Under the pieces are notes generated by a model that did no database searches, was not told the DNA's origin, and saw only the letters and a program-made list of their open reading frames with translations. A program made the position numbers and the translations under genes. From Alloyangia pacifica (GTDB lineage: Bacteria; Pseudomonadota; Alphaproteobacteria; Rhodobacterales; Rhodobacteraceae), in assembly GCF_020524285.1 (NCBI RefSeq), contig NZ_JAIVKX010000020.1:57830-121829 (forward strand): 64,000 nt of DNA. The letters are read 5' to 3'. Positions 53,416 to 62,527 of the stretch are shown in pieces; position 1 is the first letter of the stretch; each line of letters opens with the position of its first letter.

Positions 53416-55218
53416 ATGAAGAGACGGCTTCTTCTATCGTCCGGAGCGCTGCTTTGCGCCGCATCCATGGCGATGGCGAATGACGACCTGATGTCGCAGA
53501 TGGACAACCCGAGCCAATGGGCGATCCAGACCGGCGACTATGCCAACCAGCGCTATTCCGAGCTGGACAAGATCAACAAGGAGAACGTCGGCGACCTGCA
53601 GGTCGCCTGGACCTTCTCGACCGGGGTGCTGCGCGGCCACGAGGGCTCGCCGCTGGTGGTCGGGGACACGATGTTCGTGCACACGCCGTTCCCCAACATC
53701 GTCTACGCGCTCGATCTCAAGGAGCAGGGCAAGATCAAGTGGCGCTACGAGCCCAAGCAGGATCCCGACGTGATCCCGGTGATGTGCTGCGACACGGTCA
53801 ACCGCGGCGTCGCCTATGCCGACGGCAAGATCTTCCTGCACCAGGCCGACACCAAGGTCGTGGCGCTCTCTGCCGAGACCGGCGAGGTGCTCTGGGAGGC
53901 GATGAACGGTGACGCGGCCAAGGGCGAGACCAACACCGCCACGGTGCTGCCGGTGAAGGACAAGGTGATCGTCGGCATCTCGGGCGGCGAGTTCGGCGTG
54001 CGCGGCCATGTCACCGCCTACAACATGGAGACCGGCGAGCAGGAGTGGCGCGCCTATTCCATGGGGCCGGACAGCGACATCCTGATGGATCCGGAAACCA
54101 CCACCCATCTCGGCGAGCCGGTGGGCGCGGACTCGGGCACCAACACCTGGGAAGGCGATCAGTGGATGATCGGCGGCGGCACCACCTGGGGCTGGTATTC
54201 CTATGACCCCGAGGCCGACCTGATCTACTACGGCACCGGCAACCCCTCGACCTGGAACCCGGCGCAGCGCCCGGGCGACAACCGCTGGTCGATGACCATC
54301 ATGGCGCGGGATCCCGACGACGGCATGGCCAAGTGGGTCTACCAGATGACGCCGCACGACGAGTGGGACTACGACGGCGTCAACGAGATGATCCTCACCG
54401 ACCAGGAGATGGACGGCGAGGCGCGCAAGCTGCTCACCCACTTCGACCGCAACGGTCTGGCCTACACCATGGACCGGATCAGCGGCGAGCTGCTGCTGGC
54501 CGAGAAGTACGACCCGGCGGTGAACTGGACCACCGGCGTCGACATGGACCCCGAGTCCGAGACCTACGGGCGTCCGGCGGTGGTGGCCGAGTATTCCACC
54601 GAACAGAACGGCGAGGACGTGAACTCGACCGGCATCTGCCCGGCGGCGCTCGGCACCAAGGACCAGCAGCCGGCGTCCTACTCGCCCAAGACGGAACTCT
54701 TCTACGTGCCGACCAACCACGTCTGCATGGACTACGAGCCGTTCCGGGTGAGCTACACCGCGGGCCAGCCCTACGTCGGGGCGACGCTTGCCATGTACCC
54801 GGCGCCCGACAGCCATGGCGGCATGGGCAACTTCATCGCCTGGGACAATATCAACGGCGAGATCAAGTGGTCGCTGCCCGAGCAGTTCTCGGTCTGGTCG
54901 GGGGCTTTGGCCACGGCGGGGGACATCGTCTTCTACGGCACGCTCGAGGGCTACCTTAAGGCGGTGGATGCCGAGACCGGCGACGAGCTCTACCGCTTCA
55001 AGACCCCCTCGGGGATCATCGGCAACGTGATGACCTACGAGCATGACGGCAAGCAGTACGTCGGCATCCTGTCGGGTGTCGGGGGCTGGGCCGGCATCGG
55101 TCTCGCCGCCGGTCTGACCAACCCGAACGACGGCCTCGGTGCCGTGGGCGGCTACTCGGCCCTGTCCGACTACACCGCGCTCGGGGGACAGCTGACGGTC
55201 TTCGCGCTCCCGGACTGA
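53416..55218 (+). CDS. xoxF: Lanthanide-dependent methanol dehydrogenase XoxF
   Basis: A 600-residue PQQ enzyme with a signal peptide (cut near AMA, residue 21) and an eight-bladed propeller. Key residues are visible: the vicinal Cys124-Cys125, Glu192 in GGEFGVRG, Asn276 in GTGNPSTWN, catalytic Asp318 and the additional Asp320 in HDEWDYDG. Asp320 is the diagnostic lanthanide ligand that distinguishes XoxF from calcium-type MxaF. It oxidises methanol to formaldehyde or formate in the periplasm and passes electrons to XoxG. No small subunit (mxaI) is present, as expected. PQQ synthesis genes are not in the window. Confidence 0.97.
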   Translation: MKRRLLLSSGALLCAASMAMANDDLMSQMDNPSQWAIQTGDYANQRYSELDKINKENVGDLQVAWTFSTGVLRGHEGSPLVVGDTMFVHTPFPNIVYALDLKEQGKIKWRYEPKQDPDVIPVMCCDTVNRGVAYADGKIFLHQADTKVVALSAETGEVLWEAMNGDAAKGETNTATVLPVKDKVIVGISGGEFGVRGHVTAYNMETGEQEWRAYSMGPDSDILMDPETTTHLGEPVGADSGTNTWEGDQWMIGGGTTWGWYSYDPEADLIYYGTGNPSTWNPAQRPGDNRWSMTIMARDPDDGMAKWVYQMTPHDEWDYDGVNEMILTDQEMDGEARKLLTHFDRNGLAYTMDRISGELLLAEKYDPAVNWTTGVDMDPESETYGRPAVVAEYSTEQNGEDVNSTGICPAALGTKDQQPASYSPKTELFYVPTNHVCMDYEPFRVSYTAGQPYVGATLAMYPAPDSHGGMGNFIAWDNINGEIKWSLPEQFSVWSGALATAGDIVFYGTLEGYLKAVDAETGDELYRFKTPSGIIGNVMTYEHDGKQYVGILSGVGGWAGIGLAAGLTNPNDGLGAVGGYSALSDYTALGGQLTVFALPD

Positions 55219-55335
55219 GCCGCAGCGACCCGAGGTGCCGGCGGGAGAGACCTCCCGCCGGCGCATGTCTCCCGACACTTCATGGACAAGACCTCTCGCC
55301 GAGGTCTCCCCCCTCTTGCCCAGGATTCCTATGAC

Positions 55336-55857
55336 ATGACCCGAAAGCTAACCCTCCTGACCGCCGCCGGCCTCTTCGCCGCGAGCGCGCTGAGCGCCGC
55401 GAACGTCTCGATGGAGGACCCGAACATCGCGGTGGATTACGAGGAAGGCGGCCGCTATTACACCGAGGACGGCATCCCCACGTTCAACGTTGCCGACGAT
55501 GGCACCGTCGACTGGCCGACCTTCTCGGGCTTCCGCCGCTACCACGCCGAGTGCCACGTCTGCCACGGGCCGGACGGCGAAGGGTCGACCTACGCCCCGG
55601 CGCTGAAGAATTCCGCCGTCGAGATGGACTATTACGACTTCGTCGACGTGGTGGTGAACGGCCGCAAGAAGGTCGGTGCCGCCGAGAACTCGGTGATGCC
55701 CGCCTTCGGCACCAACCCCAACGTGATGTGCTACCTCGACGACATCTACACCTACCTCAAGGCGCATGGCTCGGGCGCGATCGAGCGCGGCCGCCCGGCG
55801 AAGAAGGAGCCCAAGAGTGAGACCTTCACCGAGATGGAAGATGCCTGCATGGGCTGA
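55336..55857 (+). CDS. xoxG: Cytochrome c XoxG, electron acceptor of XoxF
   Basis: A 173-residue periplasmic cytochrome c. It has a signal peptide (MTRKLTLLTAAGLFAASALS), a heme site CHVCH in HAECHVCHGPDGEGS, and the likely Met ligand in NSVMPAFGTNP. Two additional cysteines (VMCYLDD and DACMG at the C-terminus) are characteristic of the methanol-metabolism four-cysteine cytochrome family. The ATG at 55336 begins the signal peptide; upstream in-frame starts do not. It overlaps xoxJ by 17 bases. Confidence 0.93.
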   Translation: MTRKLTLLTAAGLFAASALSAANVSMEDPNIAVDYEEGGRYYTEDGIPTFNVADDGTVDWPTFSGFRRYHAECHVCHGPDGEGSTYAPALKNSAVEMDYYDFVDVVVNGRKKVGAAENSVMPAFGTNPNVMCYLDDIYTYLKAHGSGAIERGRPAKKEPKSETFTEMEDACMG

Positions 55858-56683
55858 GCCCGTGCGCGCCGCGGGGCTGGCCCTTCTGCTGGCCTGCAGC
55901 GGCGGGGCGGGGTCGGCGCAGACCTCGGATCTCGTGTCGACGTCCGCGCTGCGGGTCTGCGCCGATCCCGCCGCCGACCCGATGTCGATGCAGGACGGGT
56001 CGGGCTACGAGAACGCGCTGGCCGAGCTGATCGGCGCCAAGCTGGAGCGGCCGGTGCGCTACACCTGGTTTCCCATGGCGACGGGCTTCATCCGCCAGAC
56101 GCTGAAGGCCGGGAAATGCGATGTGGTGATGGGCTATGCGCAGGGGCACGAGCTGGTGCTGAACACCAATCACTACATGACCTCGGCCTACGCGCTGGTG
56201 GTGCCCGAGGACGGCCCCCTGGCGGGGGTGACCGAATTGTCGGACCCGGCGCTGCAGGGGCGGACGCTGGGGGTGATCGCCGGATCGCCGCCCGCCACCC
56301 ACATGGCGCGGCACGGGCTGATCGGCAAGGCGCGGCCCTATGCGCTGGTCGTCGACCGGCGGGTCGAGAGCCCGGCCAGCGACATGCTCGACGACCTCGC
56401 CGCGGGCGAGATCGACGCCGCCGTGCTGTGGGGGCCGATCGGCGGCCCGCTGGTCAAGCGCGACCATCCGGGGCTGAAGGTGACGCCGCTGATCCACGAG
56501 GCCGGGGCGCCGAAGCTGTTCTACCGCATCACCATGGGTGTGCGGCAGGGCGAGAAGGTCTGGCAGCGCCAGCTCAACTCGCTGATCCGCCGCAATCAGG
56601 ACGAGATCGACGCGCTGCTGACCGAGGCCGGGGTGCCGCTGCTCGACGACATGGGCGCGCGGGCGCTCGACGTGGGGCAGTAA
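55841..56683 (+). CDS. xoxJ: Periplasmic binding-protein-like XoxJ
   Basis: A 280-residue exported protein of the quinoprotein-associated ABC substrate-binding family (XoxJ/MoxJ). After a signal peptide it has ALRVCADPAADPMSMQDG, then GYENALAELIGAKLERPVRY, and ADMLDDLAAG-type segments. The ATG lies within the xoxG coding region, 17 bases before its end, so translation is coupled. XoxJ is thought to help activate or mature XoxF rather than transport a solute. Confidence 0.92.
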   Translation: MPAWAEPVRAAGLALLLACSGGAGSAQTSDLVSTSALRVCADPAADPMSMQDGSGYENALAELIGAKLERPVRYTWFPMATGFIRQTLKAGKCDVVMGYAQGHELVLNTNHYMTSAYALVVPEDGPLAGVTELSDPALQGRTLGVIAGSPPATHMARHGLIGKARPYALVVDRRVESPASDMLDDLAAGEIDAAVLWGPIGGPLVKRDHPGLKVTPLIHEAGAPKLFYRITMGVRQGEKVWQRQLNSLIRRNQDEIDALLTEAGVPLLDDMGARALDVGQ

Positions 56684-57234
56684 TGCCGCCGGTGAGACGG
56701 CTTTGGCTGGCGCTGGCGGTCGTGCCGGCGCTGGCCTTTTTCGATCCGGCGCTTGCGCAGGTGCCGGAGCCCGAGGGCTACCGGATGCAGGACTACCGCG
56801 CGCCGGTGCCGGACTCTCTGGCGGGCGGCACGGTGGTGGATGTCGAGGAGGCCCATGCGCTGTGGCAGGCTGGGGAGGCGGCTTTCATCGACGTGCTGCC
56901 GCGCCCGCCGAAGCCTGAAAGCTTGCCCGAGGGCACGGTCTGGCGCGACGCACCGCGCGACAGCATTCCCGGGGCGATCTGGCTTCCCAATACCGGCTAC
57001 GGCGCGCTCGGCGCGCCGGAGGAGTCCTATCTGCGGGAGGGGCTCGCGGCGGCAAGCGGCGGCGATCTTGCGCAGCCGCTGGTCTTCTTCTGCCTCGCCG
57101 ACTGCTGGATGAGCTGGAACGCGGCAAAGCGGGCGTTGAGCTACGGCTACGCCTCCGTCTCCTGGCTGCCCGTGGGGACAGACGGGTGGGCCGCGGCGGG
57201 CTACCCGCTCGAGAGGGTCTTGCCGCGGCAGTGA
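56683..57234 (+). CDS. PQQ-dependent catabolism-associated CXXCW motif protein (rhodanese-like)
   Basis: A 183-residue exported protein with a rhodanese-like fold. The defining CLADCW motif (FFCLADCWMSWNAAKRA) is near residue 145 and ends the predicted active-site loop. The signal peptide is cut near ALA (residue 25). Its ATG overlaps the xoxJ stop codon by one base. The family is found only with PQQ-dependent alcohol dehydrogenases; the function is unknown and may involve sulfur or redox handling. Confidence 0.92.
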   Translation: MPPVRRLWLALAVVPALAFFDPALAQVPEPEGYRMQDYRAPVPDSLAGGTVVDVEEAHALWQAGEAAFIDVLPRPPKPESLPEGTVWRDAPRDSIPGAIWLPNTGYGALGAPEESYLREGLAAASGGDLAQPLVFFCLADCWMSWNAAKRALSYGYASVSWLPVGTDGWAAAGYPLERVLPRQ

Positions 57235-57243
57235 TCCGGACGG

Positions 57244-58182
57244 TCAGTCGGTGGCACCTATGAAGGCGCCGAAGGCGCGCGGGCCGTCGGCGGTGTCGAG
57301 GTCGGCGACCACCTCCAGCGTCTTCGCGTCGATCAGGCTGAGCGTGTTGTCGAACCAGTTGGCCACGGCGATCTGCCCGTCCGAGGTGGCGGCGATGCCC
57401 TCGGGGTATTCGCCCACCGTGAGCTCGGCGAGGGGCGCCAGCGTGTCGAGCGCGATCACGCTGACCGTCCCGGCATACTGGTTGCTGACGAAGGCGCGTC
57501 CGGCGGCGAAGGCGACGCCATAGGGGCGGTCGCCGACGGGCAGGGTGGCCAGCAGCTCGCCCGCGCCGGGGTCGATCACCGTCACGTCGTTGCTGCCGAC
57601 ATTGCCGACGAAGAGCCGCCCGTCCGGCGCGAAGCCGAGGCCGAAGGGCCGCGTGCCCACGGGCAGGCTGCGGGCGAGGGTGAGGGTCTCGGCGTCATAG
57701 AGGCTCACCCGGTCGGCATCGCGCTCGGCGGCGGCGAGCAGCCTGCCATCGGGCGAGAGCGCCAGCCCGGCGGGGGCGGCGCCGGTGGAAAGCTCGCTGA
57801 GGACATCGAGCGTGTTCGCATCCAGCACCCAGAGCCGGGCGTTATACCAATCCGAGACGAAAAGATGCGACCGGGCCGCGTCCAGCGCGACCCCCATCGG
57901 GCCGCCGTCGAGCACCGCATCGGCCAGCACCGTGCCCTCGGGCCCGTGGCGGCGCACGGTCTTGCTCTCCGGCGCCACCGTGTAGACCGTACCGTCCGGT
58001 GCCGCCGTCACGCCGGCGGGCTTGCCGGGAACGGACCAGCGGGCGGTCTCTTCGCCGGTGTCGAGGTCGATCACCGAGAGCGCGTCGCCGTTCTGGCAGG
58101 TCACGAAGGCGAGATCCGCCGCCGCCGAACTCGCGGCGACGGCCAGCACGGCGGCGAACGCCAGCTCAGGAGCCCGGCGCAC
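57244..58182 (-). CDS. YVTN-type beta-propeller periplasmic protein
   Basis: A 312-residue protein with a signal peptide (cut near SSAAA, residue 22). Six to seven repeats of about 42 residues are visible, each with a G-P-G/D-V pattern (for example PVGTRPFGLGFAPDGRLFVG and PVGDRPYGVAFAAGRAFVSN). It reads leftward in a three-gene block with the SRPBCC-like and DUF3280-like genes; its start overlaps the SRPBCC gene by 17 bases. It probably binds or scaffolds a partner in the quinoprotein system. Confidence 0.88.
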   Translation of the reverse strand: MRRAPELAFAAVLAVAASSAAADLAFVTCQNGDALSVIDLDTGEETARWSVPGKPAGVTAAPDGTVYTVAPESKTVRRHGPEGTVLADAVLDGGPMGVALDAARSHLFVSDWYNARLWVLDANTLDVLSELSTGAAPAGLALSPDGRLLAAAERDADRVSLYDAETLTLARSLPVGTRPFGLGFAPDGRLFVGNVGSNDVTVIDPGAGELLATLPVGDRPYGVAFAAGRAFVSNQYAGTVSVIALDTLAPLAELTVGEYPEGIAATSDGQIAVANWFDNTLSLIDAKTLEVVADLDTADGPRAFGAFIGATD

Positions 58183-58717
58183 CGAACCGCTCGACCAGCG
58201 CCTGCAGCCCGGCCTCGTAGACGCCGGTGACCGCGGCGATGGCGGCCTCGTCGTTCAGCTCGGGGGGCGGGTCGTTGTTGGGATAGCCGCGGTAGAAGGC
58301 GCCGCGCCATTCGACCGTGGCACCGCCGCCCTCGCGCGGGAGCACCGTCAGATGCGAGGAATAGTTGGTCACCGGCAGCACCTCGACCGCGACCTCGGTG
58401 ATCCGGTAGCTGTAGGACATCTTCTCGGCGCTGTACTTGTAGAGCACCTCCGAGATCATCGGTCCCGAGGCGCCCTGATCCGACAGGTAGAGCTCGCGGG
58501 TGGCGTCGATCTCGTTGCCGCCCTCGCCGGAGTTCGCGAGGATCGCCGGGTGCCAGGTCATGTCCTGGAAGTCGCCGATCGCGGCCCAGACCTCGGCGGG
58601 TTCGGCGGCGACATCGGTGGTCACGGTGATCTTTTGCCGGGTCGGCCCGTGCGCCAGGACGGCAGCGGGCATCAGCGCCAGCGCGGCCCCCGCGAGCAGC
58701 AGGTTGCGTCTTTTCAT
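58166..58717 (-). CDS. SRPBCC-family exported protein
   Basis: A 183-residue protein with a signal peptide (MKRRNLLLAGAALALMPAAV). Its START/SRPBCC-like fold begins KITVTTDVAAEPAEVWAAIG and ends in the amphipathic helix VTGVYEAGLQALVERF. SRPBCC folds bind hydrophobic ligands; export to the periplasm is unusual for them but recurrent in PQQ-alcohol clusters. The start ATG overlaps the DUF3280-like stop by four bases. Ligand unknown. Confidence 0.88.
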   Translation of the reverse strand: MKRRNLLLAGAALALMPAAVLAHGPTRQKITVTTDVAAEPAEVWAAIGDFQDMTWHPAILANSGEGGNEIDATRELYLSDQGASGPMISEVLYKYSAEKMSYSYRITEVAVEVLPVTNYSSHLTVLPREGGGATVEWRGAFYRGYPNNDPPPELNDEAAIAAVTGVYEAGLQALVERFGAPGS

Positions 58718-59205
58718 CTGGTCTCCTCCATAAAGATGCCGGTGCGCAGGATGTACTCCATCCCCCGCCGCCAGCTTTCGTCCGTGTTCGAGCGGATATC
58801 GACGACCCGTCCCCTGACCGTCTGGCCGCTGTCCACGTCGCGCAGTTGCAGGTTCATCGACAGGATGAGGTTCGAGACCTTCTGAACCTCTCCCACCAGG
58901 GCGTAGTCGGCCCCCAGCTTCGCGGCCATGCGGGTGTCGCAGCCGTAGCACTTGGCCGGGTTGACGATGCGGTCGCGCTCTTCGGCGATGGGGCCGAGGT
59001 CCAGAAGATCGAAGCCCGCGTCGGTGAAGCGCTGCGCCACCAGCTCCTCGAGCATGGTGACCCGCGCCAGTTCCGCCGGGTCCTGGCCGAGCTCGGCGGT
59101 CTGCAGCGAGCTGTCGAGGAAGGTGATGCCCAGGAACGCCACCTTCTCGCCCGCGACGGCGGGGGAACAGAGCATCAGCAGGAGCGGGAGGGCGCGGATA
59201 AGCAT
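58714..59205 (-). CDS. DUF3280-like exported protein of PQQ-alcohol clusters
   Basis: A 163-residue protein with a signal peptide cut near AVA (residue 18). It has a KVAFLGITFLDSSLQTAE strand and helix, the paired cysteines NPAKCYGCD, and a C-terminal region ending SWRRGMEYILRTGIF. The pattern fits DUF3280/DUF2380-type proteins encoded with PQQ alcohol systems; the family name is from memory. It is the first gene of the leftward trio, divergent from the ABC binding-protein gene. Confidence 0.8.
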   Translation of the reverse strand: MLIRALPLLLMLCSPAVAGEKVAFLGITFLDSSLQTAELGQDPAELARVTMLEELVAQRFTDAGFDLLDLGPIAEERDRIVNPAKCYGCDTRMAAKLGADYALVGEVQKVSNLILSMNLQLRDVDSGQTVRGRVVDIRSNTDESWRRGMEYILRTGIFMEETR

Positions 59206-59270
59206 CGCTGCCTTCTTAGAAATTAAGAGTCGCCGACAATCGTGCCGCCGTTACCCTGTGTCTCGCAACC

Positions 59271-59289
59271 GAACCGAAAGTATCGGTTC
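59271..59289. promoter_or_regulatory. Candidate operator in the divergent region before the PQQ-type ABC binding-protein gene
   Basis: GAACCGA and TCGGTTC form a perfect 7-base inverted repeat with a 5-base spacer, in the 153-base region between two divergent transcription units. This is the cleanest short dyad in the XoxF island and could coordinate both operons. Confidence 0.55.
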
Positions 59290-59358
59290 ACCGCTTCGCC
59301 TTGGGAGGGGCAGAGTGGATCAGGGCCCGACACGACTGCGCGGGCATGGGAGGAGACC

Positions 59359-60558
59359 GTGACCAAGAGATTTGCCTCGCCGCTTGCGGCGGCAGCGCTT
59401 GCCGTGACCGCCTGCCTGGGCGCCCCGGCCGCCGAGGCTGTGGAGGTCCGCGCGGGGGTGCTGCGGGTCGACTACCCGGCGCTGCTGCCGATCTCGCGCT
59501 ATGACGCGCGGCCCGAAGACCTAGATTTCGCCGGGGCGACGCTGGCCGACGAGGACAATGCGACCACCGGGTCGTTCCTTGGCCATACCTATGAGACCGA
59601 GACCGTCGCCACCCCGCCCGAAGGGGCGCTGGCGGCGCTTGAGACGATGCTGGAAAGCGGCATCCGCTACGTGGTGGTGGACGCGCAGGCCGGGGACCTG
59701 CTGGCGCTCGCCGACCGCGCGGCGGAGGCGGGGGCGCTGGTGCTCAACGCCTCCGCCCCCGATGGGGGTCTGCGCGGAGCCGAGTGCCGGGCGAACCTGC
59801 TGCACATCGCGCCGTCCTTCGCGATGAAGGCCGACGCCGTGGCGCAATTCGCCGTCTGGAAGAAATGGCCGCGCTGGCTGCTGGTCAGCGGCTCGAACCC
59901 CGAGGATCGGGCGCTGGCCGAGGCCTACCGCCGCGCGGCGAAGAAGTTCGGCGCGAAGATCGTCGAGGAGCGCGAGTTCGAGGACACCGGCGGCGCGCGG
60001 CGCACCGACACCGGCCACGCGCTGGTGCAGCGGCAATTGCCGACCTTCCTGCAGCGCACCGAGGAACATGACCTGGTGATCGCCGCCGATGCCACCGACT
60101 ATTTCGCCGCCTACCTGCCCTATCACCTCTGGACGCCGCGCCCGGTCATGGGCAGCGCCGGGCTGCGCCCGGTCACCATGCATGGCGCGCACGAGGCCTG
60201 GGGCGCGACGCAGTTCCAGACCCGCTTCGAGAGGCTCGCCCGGCGCCATGTGACCGAGGAGGATTACAACACCTGGCTGGCGCTGCGGGTGCTCGGCGAG
60301 GCGGTGACCCGCACAGGCAGCGACGATCCCGCCGAGCTGGAGGCATATATCGTGTCGGACGCCTTCGAGCTGGCGGCCTTCAAGGGGCAGAAGGTGACCT
60401 TCCGCGACTGGAACGGCCAGATGCGCCAGCCGATCCTGCTCTACGACGACCGCATCACCGTCAGCGTCAGCCCGCAGGAGGGGTTCCTGCACCAGGTCTC
60501 GCCGCTCGACACGCTGGGGCTCGACCGGCCCGAATCCGACTGCACGGCCTTCCAATGA
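59359..60558 (+). CDS. PQQ-dependent alcohol dehydrogenase-associated ABC substrate-binding protein (LutA-like)
   Basis: A 399-residue branched-chain amino-acid-binding-like periplasmic protein. GTG start after GGGAGGAGACC; signal peptide ending near AEA (residue 27). Typical segments are LRVDYPALLPISRYDARPED, LLVSGSNPEDRALAEAYRRA and FEDTGGARRTDTG. The family is linked to PQQ alcohol systems and corresponds by type to LutA of the lanthanide utilisation cluster in Methylobacterium. Its ATPase and permease are probably at 30357-31885. Confidence 0.88.
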   Translation: MTKRFASPLAAAALAVTACLGAPAAEAVEVRAGVLRVDYPALLPISRYDARPEDLDFAGATLADEDNATTGSFLGHTYETETVATPPEGALAALETMLESGIRYVVVDAQAGDLLALADRAAEAGALVLNASAPDGGLRGAECRANLLHIAPSFAMKADAVAQFAVWKKWPRWLLVSGSNPEDRALAEAYRRAAKKFGAKIVEEREFEDTGGARRTDTGHALVQRQLPTFLQRTEEHDLVIAADATDYFAAYLPYHLWTPRPVMGSAGLRPVTMHGAHEAWGATQFQTRFERLARRHVTEEDYNTWLALRVLGEAVTRTGSDDPAELEAYIVSDAFELAAFKGQKVTFRDWNGQMRQPILLYDDRITVSVSPQEGFLHQVSPLDTLGLDRPESDCTAFQ

Positions 60559-60566
60559 GGACTCCG

Positions 60567-61538
60567 ATGAAATCACTCATGCTCACCGCCGCGCTCTGCC
60601 TTGCCGCCTCCGGCGCGCTGGCCGGCAAGGCCTTCGTCTCGAACGAGCGGGGCAACACCATCACCGTGCTCGACACCGACAGCTGGGAGGTGATCGCGGA
60701 GTTCGAGGGCGGCAACCGGCCGCGCGGCATCACCCTCTCGCCCGACGGCGCGCTGCTCTACGTCTGCGCCTCGGATGACGACACGGTGCGGGTCTTCGAC
60801 ACCGAGACCTACGAGGAGCTCTACACGCTGCCCTCGGGGCCGGACCCCGAGCTCTTCGTGCTCGATCGCTCCGGCAGCCCGCTCTACATTGCCAATGAGG
60901 ATGACAACCTCGTCACGGTGACCGACACCCAGAGCCATACGATCCTCGCCGAGGTGCCGGTGGGGGTGGAGCCCGAGGGGATGGCGATCTCGCCGGACCA
61001 CAACTGGGTGGTGAACACCTCGGAGACGACCAATATGGCGCATTTCATCTCGACCGAGGATTACCAGATCAAGCACAATATCCTCGTCGACCAGCGGCCG
61101 CGCTACGCCGAATACCTCGACGACGGCACGCGGCTCTTCGTCAGCTCCGAGATCGGCGGCACGGTCAGCGTCATCGACATCGCCGAGGACGGCACGCCCA
61201 CGTTGAGCCGGAAGATCGGCTTCGAGGTGCCCGGCGTGCTGCCCGAGTGGCTGCAGCCGGTGGGGGTGAAGGCGACCTCGGACGGCAGCCGCATCTTCGT
61301 GGCGCTGGGACCGGCGAACCGCGTGGCAGTGATCGACGGGACAAGCCTCGAGGTTCTGGACTATATCATGGTGGGGCAGCGGGTCTGGCAGATGGCCTTT
61401 ACCCCCGGCGAGGAATTTCTGGTGACCACCAATGGCAATTCCAACGACATCACGGTGATCGACGTGGCCGCGGAAAAGGCGATCAAGTCGGTCCAGGTGG
61501 GGCAGCAGCCCTGGGGCGTGGCGATCACGCCGAACTGA
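60567..61538 (+). CDS. PQQ-dependent catabolism-associated beta-propeller protein (LutD-like)
   Basis: A 323-residue exported YVTN propeller. Signal peptide cut near LAG (residue 19); repeats such as NRPRGITLSPDGALLYVCAS, GPDPELFVLDRSGSPLYIAN and QQPWGVAITPN at the C-terminus. The start MKSLML is preceded by GAGGA, 8 bases after the stop of the binding-protein gene. It is the second beta-propeller in the island. By family and position it matches the LutD-type component of PQQ-linked ABC clusters. Confidence 0.88.
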   Translation: MKSLMLTAALCLAASGALAGKAFVSNERGNTITVLDTDSWEVIAEFEGGNRPRGITLSPDGALLYVCASDDDTVRVFDTETYEELYTLPSGPDPELFVLDRSGSPLYIANEDDNLVTVTDTQSHTILAEVPVGVEPEGMAISPDHNWVVNTSETTNMAHFISTEDYQIKHNILVDQRPRYAEYLDDGTRLFVSSEIGGTVSVIDIAEDGTPTLSRKIGFEVPGVLPEWLQPVGVKATSDGSRIFVALGPANRVAVIDGTSLEVLDYIMVGQRVWQMAFTPGEEFLVTTNGNSNDITVIDVAAEKAIKSVQVGQQPWGVAITPN

Positions 61539-61561
61539 ACGGCAAGGGGGAGACAAGGCTC

Positions 61562-62527
61562 ATGAAGGGAATTCTGACCGCATTGGTGCTGGGCTGCGCC
61601 TCGGCGCTTCCGGCCGCCGCGCAGGAGCTGCCGGTGATCCGCGCCGCGGTGCTGAAGATCGGCACTGTGAACTGGGAGTTGTCGACCATCGCCGAGAACG
61701 GCTTCGACGCGGCGCATGGCTTCAAGCTCGAGGTGGTGCCCTACGCCGACAATGGCGCGACCCGCATCGCGGTCGAGGGCGGCGAGGCCGACATGGCGGT
61801 GGCCGACTGGATCTGGGTCGCCCGGCAGCGCGCCGAGGGCAAGGACTACGTGGTCGTGCCCTATTCCCGCGCGGTGGGCGGGCTGCTGGTGCCCGAGGGC
61901 TCGGACGCCGAGACTCTGGCCGACCTCGAGGGCGGCAAGATCGGCATCGCCGGCGGGCCGCTCGACAAGTCGTGGCTGATCCTGCGGGCCTATGCGCAAC
62001 AGGAGTACGGCGTGGACCTGAAGGCCGAGACCGAGCAGGTGTTCGGGGCGCCGCCGCTGATCTTCAAGTCGGGCCTGTCGGGGGACTACGCCGGGGCGAT
62101 CAACTTCTGGCACTTCCTCGCCAAGATGAAGGCGGCGGGCATGCGCGAGCTGATCTCGGTGGAGACCGCCGCCGAGGCGCTGGGGCTCGACCCCGACGTG
62201 CCTTTGCTGGGCTACTACTTCAAGGGCGACTTCCTGGCCGAGCACACGGGCCTGGCGCAGGCCTTCTTCGCGGCGAGCCGCGACGCCAAGGAGCTTCTGG
62301 CCGAGGATGCCGAGGCCTGGGAGGCATTGCGGCCGCAGATGAACGCCGCGAGCGAGGCGCAGTTCGAGCAGCTCAAGGCCGACTGGCTGGCCGGGGTGCC
62401 GCAGCGCGGGCCGGTGGATGCCGGCGCGGCGGACCAGCTGCTGTCGCTGATGGCCGAGCTCGGCGGGACCGAGCTTGTGGGGCAGGCCAGCACCGTGCCC
62501 GACGGGCTCTTCGCGGAGGTGGAATGA
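61562..62527 (+). CDS. ABC substrate-binding protein (nitrate/sulfonate/taurine type) of the XoxF island
   Basis: A 321-residue periplasmic binding protein of the NMT1/SsuA-like class. The signal peptide is cut near AAA (residue 20). LKIGTVNWELSTIAENGFDA is the family's N-terminal signature and EGGEADMAVADWIWVARQRA the ligand-loop region. A GGGGGAG ribosome-binding site precedes ATG 61562. It overlaps the ATPase gene by four bases. No permease follows; the matching one is at 32110-32940. Confidence 0.88.
   Translation: MKGILTALVLGCASALPAAAQELPVIRAAVLKIGTVNWELSTIAENGFDAAHGFKLEVVPYADNGATRIAVEGGEADMAVADWIWVARQRAEGKDYVVVPYSRAVGGLLVPEGSDAETLADLEGGKIGIAGGPLDKSWLILRAYAQQEYGVDLKAETEQVFGAPPLIFKSGLSGDYAGAINFWHFLAKMKAAGMRELISVETAAEALGLDPDVPLLGYYFKGDFLAEHTGLAQAFFAASRDAKELLAEDAEAWEALRPQMNAASEAQFEQLKADWLAGVPQRGPVDAGAADQLLSLMAELGGTELVGQASTVPDGLFAEVE

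Noticed and set aside
53434..55278. Leftward open frame of 614 codons opposite xoxF
   Set aside because: xoxF is unambiguous; the opposite frame shows Val/Gly/His-rich shadow composition and no motifs.
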